Below, one piece after another: positions 15,713 through 21,982 of a stretch of DNA of 21,982 nt. A program made the position numbers and the translations under genes. The notes beneath the pieces were generated by a model that ran no database searches, had not been told where the DNA came from, and saw nothing but the letters and a program-made list of their open reading frames with translations. Numbering within the stretch: the first letter of the stretch is position 1; each line of letters begins with the position of its first letter. The stretch is from JBPBQZ01 sp050955105 (GTDB lineage Bacteria; Pseudomonadota; Gammaproteobacteria; Burkholderiales; Burkholderiaceae), in the NCBI GenBank assembly GCA_050955105.1, contig JBPBQZ010000129.1, forward strand, positions 1 through 21,982. Reading direction: 5' to 3'.

Positions 15713-16432
15713 CTATCGGGGATTTCCGTTTGCCTTGTGGTTTCCGTCCAAGGCGGCGGGAGGGCGTGGCCGACCTCTTTTGAGGGGCGCCAGACGACGG
15801 CTGGCAAGCCGCGCGCAACGGGCCCGATATTCATCCGAACCCAGCGCCCAGCCTTTTTCGGTGGCGCTGGCGATTTCCTGCACCAAGGGCGCGGGCAGTG
15901 GGCTTTCGCACAGCTGCCGATACGCGTGCTGACGCTCGAATGGCGTATTGCCGAGCGCCCAGTACGCAGGATGGTCGGTAATCACCGGATCGACCGTCAT
16001 GCCTACGTGATGCGCGTAGCTCGACCAGCGCCAGATTTCGGAGTCAGGCGCATGGCCGGCGCCGACGGGCGCTGTTTCGACGAAACGGCTACAAGCGAGG
16101 AAATAGCGGTCGGCCTCGAGCACCGTGGCCCGATAGCGGCCATTCCACAGTTTGCCGGCGCGCTGGTGGCGACGGTTGAAGTGGGCGACGTAACGCCGGC
16201 CGAGCGCCTGGATCACCGTGGGCATGGCGCTTTCGTGACTTGGCGTCGCCAGCAGCCGCACCGCTTCCGGCGTCAATGAATATGCGTGTATGGCGACACC
16301 GCCCTCGCGAGCCGCCATGCGCAGGCAGTCGAGATAGAAGCGGTAGTCGCCGTCGTCCAGAAACGCCGGGCCGCCCGCCAGCAATATGCTTTGCGGCTCG
16401 CCAGGCACATATAGTCGCGGCAATCGGGCCAT
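15713..16432 (-). CDS. RAYT / Y1-transposase-like protein lacking catalytic residues
   Basis: This 239-residue protein matches the COG1943 fold: the start MARLPRLYVPGEPQ, the DDGDYRFYLDCLRMAARE helix, the HFNRRHQRAGKLWNGRY core (84-100) and the WRWSSYAHH block (135-142). In active relatives the segment aligned with residues 51-64 reads roughly LMtNHvHLL and holds the metal-binding HUH motif. Here it reads YSLTPEAVRLLATP, so both histidines are replaced (Ala57, Arg59). The conserved RYI that usually holds the catalytic tyrosine is SRFV here, with Phe117. The frame is intact and full length, which points to a retained, non-transposing DNA-binding role rather than a decaying element. The C-terminus (about 205-239) is Arg/Lys/Pro-rich. 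The ribosome binding site is weak. It lies upstream of gltB in the same direction. Confidence 0.8.
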   Translation of the reverse strand: MARLPRLYVPGEPQSILLAGGPAFLDDGDYRFYLDCLRMAAREGGVAIHAYSLTPEAVRLLATPSHESAMPTVIQALGRRYVAHFNRRHQRAGKLWNGRYRATVLEADRYFLACSRFVETAPVGAGHAPDSEIWRWSSYAHHVGMTVDPVITDHPAYWALGNTPFERQHAYRQLCESPLPAPLVQEIASATEKGWALGSDEYRARCARLASRRLAPLKRGRPRPPAALDGNHKANGNPR

Positions 16433-16659
16433 TCTCTATTGCTCGGAAAGGCGCGCGAGGCGGCGCGCAGGGGTGGGCGCCGCCGTCAGCGCCAACTGGG
16501 CCAGATGATACCGGGATTGGCCAGCGGGACGCGTATGGTGCGGTAGCACGCAATATTTACAAGCCACCGGTCGCGATGACCGTCGCTTCGGGCTCAGTGA
16601 TCCTCGCGCGCCGCTGCATAGGCCGCACGCCCGTTCGCTTCTCGCTGCGCAATGCAACG
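16433..16659. other. Gene-free region between the divergent RAYT-like and DUF883 genes
   Basis: No coding sequence is supported. It contains an inverted repeat GTGC-GGTA-GCAC at 16538-16549, about 140 bp before the predicted DUF883 transcription start, which is a typical distance for a sigma-54 enhancer site. A TATCAT on the minus strand (16510-16505) could serve the RAYT-like gene, without a clear -35 box. Confidence 0.4.
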
Positions 16660-16676
16660 CTGGCACTTACCTTGCT
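16660..16676 (+). promoter_or_regulatory. Sigma-54 (RpoN) promoter of the DUF883 gene
   Basis: CTGGCAC, five bases, then TTGCT matches the -24/-12 consensus (YTGGCACGN4TTGCW) at every strongly conserved position and with exact spacing: GG at 16662-16663 and GC at 16674-16675. Transcription would start near A16687, 28 nt before the ATG at 16715. The position and direction fit the downstream gene. Confidence 0.75.
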
Positions 16677-16714
16677 GTAGAGCCCCACTCGACTTGTGGT
16701 CTAGGAGATCAACT

Positions 16715-17101
16715 ATGGAAGCGTTCTATAACACGCGCCGCGCGCTCGGTCGGACGTCCGACTCCGCTGGCTGGCACCGCCGCCGCATCAGCAGGACGAC
16801 GCGTCAGGCAGTTGGCGATCTGCGGGACGAGTTGGGATCGCTGTTCTCCGAATTGGAGGCGGCGCTGCAAGACGGCGCCACAGAGGACGTCCGGGCGCTG
16901 CGTGCGCAATTACGCGGCAGCGTCGCCGCGGCGCGCAGCCGGCTCAGCGACGCGAGCGGCGCGGCGAAAGAAAGGATTGGCTCCGCCTTCGATGACGCGC
17001 AGTCGCATGTGCGTCAGCATCCATGGCAGGCCGTCGCCACGCTGGCAGGCATCGCGCTGCTCACCGCGGCAGTGCTGGCCATCAACAACAGCCGGGATTG
17101 A
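16715..17101 (+). CDS. DUF883 (ElaB/YqjD-type) membrane-anchored protein
   Basis: This is a 128-residue protein. Residues 28-100 are a charged, Ala-rich amphipathic helical region, probably coiled coil (VGDLRDELGSLFSELEAALQ and following). It ends in HPWQAVATLAGIALLTAAVL, the family's conserved HPW motif leading into a single C-terminal membrane helix (about 105-123). E. coli YqjD and ElaB are inner-membrane proteins linked to ribosomes in stationary phase; the role here is inferred only from that similarity. The N-terminal 30 residues are Arg-rich. The start at 16715 has a perfect AGGAG site 7 nt upstream; an open frame reaching back to 16652 is not used because the sigma-54 promoter lies inside it. 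Confidence 0.88.
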   Translation: MEAFYNTRRALGRTSDSAGWHRRRISRTTRQAVGDLRDELGSLFSELEAALQDGATEDVRALRAQLRGSVAAARSRLSDASGAAKERIGSAFDDAQSHVRQHPWQAVATLAGIALLTAAVLAINNSRD

Positions 17102-17110
17102 TGCGAGCGG

Positions 17111-17130
17111 GGTCGTGCAAGGTAACGACC
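17111..17130 (+). terminator. Possible terminator hairpin after the DUF883 gene
   Basis: GGTCGT (17111-17116) and ACGACC (17125-17130) pair around an 8-nt loop and are followed by GCGTTT. It lies 10 nt after the DUF883 stop, between convergent genes. The stem is short and the T-run is poor, so this is tentative. Confidence 0.3.
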
Positions 17131-17194
17131 GCGTTTGACCGAGTCTCGCTGTACAAAGCATACCGACACGCACGCCCGGACGACTTGTCGCTGG

Positions 17195-18361
17195 TTATTC
17201 CTCGTCCCCGACGACGAATAGGCGGCGGTATTCCTTCCAGGCGTAGCGGTCGGTCATGCCGGCTATGTAGTGCGCAATCAGCCGCGGCTGCTTGGCGCCA
17301 TCGACGGCGTAGAACTGCGGCGGCAGCAAGCGCGGATCCTCGCTAAACGCTTTGAAAAGCGCGACTACCACGCGCTTGGCCTTGCTGGTCATCCGCATGA
17401 CCTGGTAGTGCCGATACAAGTTCTTCAGCAAGAATTGCTTGAGTTCGCGCGCTTGTCGCGCCACGTCTTCGCCGTGCGCGGCTAGCGGTAATGCCTCGCG
17501 CACCTCGTCGGCCGAGCGCGGCGCCAGCGCCGCCAAGCGCGCATTGGTCTCAGCCAACAAATCGACGATCAAGGTGTCGATCATGCGGCGGATCGTTTCG
17601 TGCACAGTCCGCCTTCCCGGCAGAGGGCCGTACAACTGTCGTACCTGCGCGTGATGCGTTCGCCAGATTTCCACTTCATCGAGTTGCTCGAGCGTAATCA
17701 GGCCGGCACGCAGGCCATCGTCCACATCGTGATTGTTGTAGGCAATCTCATCGGCCAGATTGGCGATCTGCGCCTCGAGCGACGGTCGGCGATTCTGCAG
17801 AAATCGTTCGCCCACTTCACCGAGACGCGCCGCGTTCGCCGCCGAGCAGTGCTTGAGAATTCCCTCGCGGGTTTCGAAGCACAGATTCAAGCCATCGAAC
17901 GCGCCGTAGCGGTCTTCCAACCGGTCGACCACGCTCAGGCTTTGCAGATTGTGTTCGAAGCCGCCGTGCTCGCGCATGCATTCATGCAGCGCGTCTTGCC
18001 CGGCATGGCCGAACGGCGTGTGCCCCAAATCGTGCGCCAGCGAGATGGCTTCGGTCAGGTCTTCATTCAGCGCCAGACTGCGCGCCATCGACCGTGCAAT
18101 CTGTGCAACTTCCAGGCTGTGCGTCAGGCGGGTACGGAACAGGTCGCCTTCGTGATTGACGAAAACCTGCGTTTTATATTCGAGCCGCCGAAACGCCGTG
18201 GAATGCACGATGCGATCGCGGTCACGCTGGAATTCGGTGCGCGACGCCGGCGGCGTCTCGGCATACCGTCGCCCGCGCGTCGCCGAAGCACGCTGTGCAT
18301 AGGGCGCCAGCCAGCTTTCGGCGTGTGCTGCGCCACGAAACGGAGGCACGAATTCGGTCAT
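17195..18361 (-). CDS. dgt: dGTPase-like deoxynucleotide triphosphohydrolase
   Basis: This 388-residue HD-domain enzyme belongs to the family that cleaves dNTPs to a deoxynucleoside and tripolyphosphate. The metal ligands are visible: His81 (RLTHSLEVAQIAR), His110-Asp111 (AHDLGHTPFGHAG) and Asp204 (NLADEIAYNNHDVDDG). The N-terminal RTEFQRDRDRIVHSTAFRRL is also typical. The length fits the shorter type 2 family, whose substrate range may be wider than dGTP. The ATG overlaps the aroB stop (ATGA), so it is translated from the aroK-aroB message. Confidence 0.93.
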   Translation of the reverse strand: MTEFVPPFRGAAHAESWLAPYAQRASATRGRRYAETPPASRTEFQRDRDRIVHSTAFRRLEYKTQVFVNHEGDLFRTRLTHSLEVAQIARSMARSLALNEDLTEAISLAHDLGHTPFGHAGQDALHECMREHGGFEHNLQSLSVVDRLEDRYGAFDGLNLCFETREGILKHCSAANAARLGEVGERFLQNRRPSLEAQIANLADEIAYNNHDVDDGLRAGLITLEQLDEVEIWRTHHAQVRQLYGPLPGRRTVHETIRRMIDTLIVDLLAETNARLAALAPRSADEVREALPLAAHGEDVARQARELKQFLLKNLYRHYQVMRMTSKAKRVVVALFKAFSEDPRLLPPQFYAVDGAKQPRLIAHYIAGMTDRYAWKEYRRLFVVGDEE

Positions 18362-19497
18362 CCCTGCACCGGCCCCGCAATCGACACCGCGGCAGCGCCC
18401 ACGACCGGCTCGTCGGCCGTCGCCGCCAAGGTCGCGCGCAAATCGGCATCGGGCACGCCCGTGACCAGCGCCTTGCCGAGTCCGTCGAGCAACACGAATT
18501 TAATCGAACCGCCTTCCGCTTTCTTGTCGATACTCATCAATTCGATGTAACGCGCGGCGTCGAAGGCAGGCGCCCGCACCGGCAAGTGCGCGGCCTGCAC
18601 CAGCGCGTCTACGCGCGCACGCGCGCTTGCATCGAGCAGCCCGCGACGCGCTGACAGATCGGCCGCCATCACCATGCCGCAACCCACTGCTTCGCCGTGC
18701 AGCCAGGCACCGTAGCCCATGCCGGCCTCGATGGCGTGGCCGAAGGTATGACCGAAATTCAGGATGGCGCGTACGCCACCTTCGCGCTCGTCCGCCCCGA
18801 CCACCGCCGCCTTGACCTCGCAAGAACGCTTGATCGCTGCCGCCAACGCCACCGGCTCGCGCGCATTCAGCGCATCGATCTGGCTCTCCACGCGCGCGAA
18901 AAAGTCGGCGTCGCCGACAGCGGCGGTCTTGATCACTTCTGCCAGACCAGCGGCCAGCTCGCGCTCGGGCAGGGTCGCCAGCGTCGCCGTGTCGGCGATC
19001 ACTGCGGCGGGTTGGTGAAACGCGCCGATCATATTCTTGCCCAGCGGATGGTTCACGCCGGTTTTACCACCCACCGACGAATCGACCTGCGCCAGCAAGG
19101 TTGTCGGCACCTGAATGAAGGCGATGCCACGCATGAACGTGGCCGCGGCGAAGCCCGTCATGTCGCCGACCACACCACCGCCCAACGCGATCAGCGTCGA
19201 TTTGCGATCGGCGCGGCGCGTCAGCAGCGCGTCGAAAATCAGCTGCAGCGTCTGCCAGGTTTTATGGGCCTCGCCGTCAGGCAACTCGATCGTTTCGACG
19301 TGCTTGCCCAGCGGCGCAAGCGTACGGCGCAGCGTTTCGGCATAAAGCGGCGCCACGGTAGTGTTCGTGACGATCATCACGAGCTCGCCCGCGCAATGCG
19401 GTGCGAACAGATCGGTTCGCTCGAGCAGCCCGGCGCCGATATGAATCGGGTAAGAACGTGTGCCCAGTTCAACAGTTACGGTTTGCATGGCAGCCAT
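18358..19497 (-). CDS. aroB: 3-dehydroquinate synthase AroB
   Basis: This 379-residue protein converts DAHP to 3-dehydroquinate, the second step of the shikimate pathway, using NAD and a divalent metal. Conserved segments are LPDGEAHKTW, GGGVVGDMTGFAA, the QVPTTLLAQVDSSVGGKTG block and FGHTFGHAIE (metal-binding histidines). Compared with usual lengths near 360 it carries a C-terminal extension of about 20 residues rich in Ala. The start at 19497 overlaps the aroK stop (TAATG). A second ATG at 19488 gives MQTVTVELG, closer to the family start, and is a real alternative because GGGGGA lies just before both. Confidence 0.96.
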   Translation of the reverse strand: MAAMQTVTVELGTRSYPIHIGAGLLERTDLFAPHCAGELVMIVTNTTVAPLYAETLRRTLAPLGKHVETIELPDGEAHKTWQTLQLIFDALLTRRADRKSTLIALGGGVVGDMTGFAAATFMRGIAFIQVPTTLLAQVDSSVGGKTGVNHPLGKNMIGAFHQPAAVIADTATLATLPERELAAGLAEVIKTAAVGDADFFARVESQIDALNAREPVALAAAIKRSCEVKAAVVGADEREGGVRAILNFGHTFGHAIEAGMGYGAWLHGEAVGCGMVMAADLSARRGLLDASARARVDALVQAAHLPVRAPAFDAARYIELMSIDKKAEGGSIKFVLLDGLGKALVTGVPDADLRATLAATADEPVVGAAAVSIAGPVQG

Positions 19498-20078
19498 TAT
19501 CCCCCATCAGGCTCGGCGCCAACGCCGGCCAATTCAAGTTGCATCAGCACGGTGTTGACGAGACTGTTGACCGACGGCCGCCCGGTTTCCACGACGAAGT
19601 GCGAGCATGCCCGGTACAGGGGATCGCGGATCTCGAACAGCTTTTCCAGGGTGGTGCGGGCATCACCGGCCGTTAATAGGGGTCGATTTTTATCGCGGCG
19701 CGTGCGCATCCACAAGTCGTGCGGATGCGCACGCAGATAGATGACGGTACCGCGACTTCTAAGCCATTCGCGATTTTGCGCAGACAGCACCGCGCCGCCG
19801 CCGGTGGCCAGCACCACGTCCTCGCGCTGGGTGATCTCGTCAATCGCCTGGGCTTCGCGTTCGCGAAAGCCGACCTCACCTTCGTGCTCGAAAATAAGCG
19901 GAATGCGAGCACCGGTGCGGGCCTCGATTTCATGATCCGAGTCGATGAACGGCCGGCCGAGCCGGCGCGCGACGGCGCGGCCGACAGTGGTCTTGCCGGC
20001 GCCCATGAGGCCGACGAAAAATACATTGCCGTTTGACGAAAAGTGGCGCAAAACAGCACCTTTTGGGATAGAAGTCAT
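19497..20078 (-). CDS. aroK: Shikimate kinase AroK
   Basis: This 193-residue P-loop kinase phosphorylates shikimate at the 3-hydroxyl. Walker A is LMGAGKTT (24-31). Asp46 and Asp48 (FIDSDHEIE), Arg72 (GFREREA) and the GGGA segment (93-96) form the shikimate site, and Arg132 lies in the lid (NRPLL). The start chosen, ATG at 20078, gives a normal length; the frame is open up to 20288 only because it overlaps pilQ. It lies 14 nt after the pilQ stop and no clear ribosome binding site is visible, so translation may depend on coupling to pilQ. The aroK-aroB pair after pilQ is a common proteobacterial arrangement. Confidence 0.95.
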   Translation of the reverse strand: MTSIPKGAVLRHFSSNGNVFFVGLMGAGKTTVGRAVARRLGRPFIDSDHEIEARTGARIPLIFEHEGEVGFREREAQAIDEITQREDVVLATGGGAVLSAQNREWLRSRGTVIYLRAHPHDLWMRTRRDKNRPLLTAGDARTTLEKLFEIRDPLYRACSHFVVETGRPSVNSLVNTVLMQLELAGVGAEPDGG

Positions 20079-20092
20079 ACGTTGGCGGCAGC

Positions 20093-21670
20093 TTAAGGGT
20101 AAGCGCGAACCTTGTCGAGTGGGTCGTTGGCCGTTTCGCGCGGCGCGACGGACGATGGGTCGAACCCGGCCGCCGAGTCGAAATCGGGCACGACGGTCGG
20201 CGTCAGGAAGACCACCAGCTCGCTCTTGCGATCGCTCTGCGCATGGCGGCGGAACAGCGCGCCGATCAACGGTAATTTGCCGAGCCAAGGCACGCGCGCG
20301 ACATCCGTCCGCGCGGAATGCATATAGATGCCGCCGATCGCAACGGTGCCGCCATCATCGACGCGCACTGTCGTGTGCACGTGACGCGTGTCGATCGCCG
20401 GCCCTGCGAGCGTTTCGCGACCGATGCTGTCCTTGGATACATCGACGTCGAGCGTGACATGCCCGCGCGGCGTGATGTGTGGCGTTACTTCGAGCCGCAG
20501 CCCCGCCTTGCGAAACTGCACCGCTGAAACTCCGTTGCCGACCTTCGCCTGATAGGGCAGCTCGGTGCCCTGCTCGATGATGGCCTTCGCGCGGTCAGCG
20601 GTTACCACACGTGGGCTCGCCAGCACGCGCCCCTTCCCATCCGATTCCAAGGCGCTGAGCTCGAGCGAGAGTAAAGGCGACAGCCCTGCGCGAAACAGCG
20701 TCATCGCCAGCGCCGCGGCCGGCACTCCGTCGAGCGGACCCGCGGCAAAGCTGAGTGCTGGCAGCGGCTTGTCGCCAGGCGTGCCAGCAGCCTGCTTTGA
20801 ACCGATGGACTGACCCTGGGCAGTCGCCCTCGAGTTGCCCGGCGCAGCCACGTCGATGGGGCCGCCTTCTGCCGCCATATTGCCCAAGCGCACGCCGAGG
20901 TTGCGCGCCACGCCGTCATCGGCTTCCACAATGCGTGCTTCGATCAATACCTGCTTCACGGGTCGATCGATCAATGCAAGCATGCTGGCGACGTTGTCGA
21001 CACTCGCACCGCGGTCGGTGACGAACAGCGCGTTGGTGCGAATGTCGGCTGCCGCAAGACCGCGCTTCGTCAACATGCGTTGGCCGCCCTCGCCTGCTAT
21101 CAGCGCACGAACGTCTTCCGCACGCTGATAGCGCAGCTCAAACGAACGACTGACTAGCGGCTCGACGGTCAACCGACGCGCTTCGGATTCCAACAATTGT
21201 CGCTCGCGAACTGCCAGATCGGCGGCGGGCGCTACCCAGATCACATTACCGCGTCGCTGCATCGACAAGCCCCGCGCATCGAGCAGCGCGTCAAAAGCCC
21301 GTCGCCACGGCACGCTATGCAAGCGCATCGTGACCGCCCCATCGACATTCTCACCAGCGATGACATTCAGTCCGGTGAAATCCGCGAAGGCGGCCAAGAC
21401 CTTTCGAATCGGCGCGTCATTGAAATCGAGGGTGATCGGCAATCCAGAGTCCGAGCCGTCATCGTCTTCTAGCCTCAGCGGTAGCCGCAGCGGGCCGGTC
21501 GGACCGCTTTCCGCGACGAACGCCTCCTCGCTCCGGGTCGCCGCCACCTCGCTGGACGTCGATGTCGGCGGGTTGATAGCCGCCTGCGCGCTACCTATCC
21601 AGGTCATCGCAAGCAAGCTTAATTGCGCACCGACAACGCACACCTGTCCGCCACGCCGAATCCCGCTCAT
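20093..21670 (-). CDS. pilQ: Type IV pilus secretin PilQ, short form
   Basis: This is a 525-residue outer-membrane secretin. A signal peptide ends near Ala30 (SAQA-AINPP). The secretin/TonB short N-terminal domain is at about 78-147 (ITLDFNDAPIRKVLAAFADFTG). An N1/NolW-type domain follows at about 172-240 and the secretin barrel at about 240-495, with VLASPRVVT and VPWLGKLPLIGALFR (460-474). The repeated AMIN domains that anchor longer PilQ proteins (about 700 residues) to peptidoglycan are absent. Residues about 266-305 are a Gly/Ala/Gln-rich insert. GGAG lies 7 nt before the ATG, which overlaps the pilP stop (ATGA). It forms the gated channel for pili or DNA uptake. Confidence 0.93.
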   Translation of the reverse strand: MSGIRRGGQVCVVGAQLSLLAMTWIGSAQAAINPPTSTSSEVAATRSEEAFVAESGPTGPLRLPLRLEDDDGSDSGLPITLDFNDAPIRKVLAAFADFTGLNVIAGENVDGAVTMRLHSVPWRRAFDALLDARGLSMQRRGNVIWVAPAADLAVRERQLLESEARRLTVEPLVSRSFELRYQRAEDVRALIAGEGGQRMLTKRGLAAADIRTNALFVTDRGASVDNVASMLALIDRPVKQVLIEARIVEADDGVARNLGVRLGNMAAEGGPIDVAAPGNSRATAQGQSIGSKQAAGTPGDKPLPALSFAAGPLDGVPAAALAMTLFRAGLSPLLSLELSALESDGKGRVLASPRVVTADRAKAIIEQGTELPYQAKVGNGVSAVQFRKAGLRLEVTPHITPRGHVTLDVDVSKDSIGRETLAGPAIDTRHVHTTVRVDDGGTVAIGGIYMHSARTDVARVPWLGKLPLIGALFRRHAQSDRKSELVVFLTPTVVPDFDSAAGFDPSSVAPRETANDPLDKVRAYP

Positions 21671-21982
21671 TTCACGACTCCTGCCGACAGGCGACGTCGT
21701 CCGACCATACCCGGCGCCCTCAAGAGCACCTCGCCGCGAGCCACATTGGCCAAGGTTTCATCGCCAATGCGATGTCCTTCGTACACCAAGATCGAGCCTT
21801 CAGGGCCGCCTAGCAGCGCCGCCCTCTTGCGTCCAGCGATCAACACTCCCTGCAGAGCGAATTCGGCCGCAACCACGTTCGGCGTCATGACTCGGGAGAG
21901 ATCGAACGGATTGATCGACTGAGGCGCCAGTTGCGACTCAATGCGCTTACCTGATAATCCACCTTGCGAAACTGGCCGCTTC
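21667..21982 (-). CDS. pilP: PilP-like pilus assembly protein, 5' end outside window
   Basis: The last 104 codons are visible and the frame is open to the right edge. The NPFD motif lies near the start of the visible part, followed by a small beta-domain (EFALQGVLIAGRKRAALLGG, then ILVYEGHRIGDETLANV) like the HR domain of PilP. PilP is an inner-membrane lipoprotein that links the PilNO platform to the PilQ secretin. The identification rests on the NPFD motif, the fold pattern and its place directly upstream of pilQ, overlapping it by 4 nt; sequence similarity alone is modest. Confidence 0.75.
   Translation of the reverse strand, partial: KRPVSQGGLSGKRIESQLAPQSINPFDLSRVMTPNVVAAEFALQGVLIAGRKRAALLGGPEGSILVYEGHRIGDETLANVARGEVLLRAPGMVGRRRLSAGVVK

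Noticed and set aside
15713..16432. A complete, active insertion sequence
   Set aside because: Catalytic residues are absent, there is only one gene, and no matching outer ends or target duplication are visible.
16538..16549. NtrC binding site upstream of the sigma-54 promoter
   Set aside because: The half-sites are in the order GTGC-N4-GCAC, not the NtrC order GCAC-N-GTGC, so the regulator cannot be named; kept only as an unassigned repeat.
20079..20288. Extension of aroK upstream to 263 residues
   Set aside because: The added 70 residues lie inside the pilQ coding sequence in another frame and have no shikimate kinase similarity.

Overview
The window looks like a conserved chromosomal stretch from a betaproteobacterium, most likely Burkholderiaceae (Burkholderia sensu lato). 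The reasons are the high GC and the layout: pilP-pilQ-aroK-aroB-dgt, gltB-gltD, thiO-thiS-thiG-thiE (with the long ThiE form) and the mla operon. The genus cannot be fixed from the sequence alone. Almost every gene is on the minus strand, so transcription mostly runs from right to left. Only the ABC transporter (7331-9118) and the DUF883 gene (16715-17101) are on the plus strand.

Right to left: the 3' end of pilP and then pilQ encode the outer-membrane end of the type IV pilus machine. They are followed, almost without gaps, by aroK, aroB (shikimate pathway) and dgt (dNTP hydrolase). A small membrane-anchored DUF883 protein on the other strand has an excellent match to a sigma-54 promoter. 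Next is a RAYT/Y1-transposase-like gene that has lost its catalytic residues, then gltB-gltD (glutamate synthase) behind a clear promoter and a leader with two hairpins. A convergent hairpin separates gltD from a SbmA/YddA-type half-size ABC exporter.

The divergent 568-nt gap between that exporter and thiO holds a TPP (THI-element) riboswitch read on the minus strand. It controls thiO-thiS-thiG-thiE, the aerobic thiazole branch of thiamine synthesis plus the thiazole-pyrimidine joining enzyme. The left end is the mlaF-mlaE-mlaD-mlaA operon for phospholipid transport across the envelope, behind a perfect TATAAT box and a 10-bp direct repeat. mlaA runs off the left edge.

I found no CRISPR array, tRNA, rRNA, phage or complete insertion sequence, and no wholly new multi-gene system. 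The points most worth a second look are regulatory or evolutionary: the sigma-54 promoter of the DUF883 gene, the catalytically dead RAYT, the direct repeat at the mla promoter, the riboswitch with a hairpin over the thiO ribosome binding site, and the ThiE N-terminal extension of about 185 residues.
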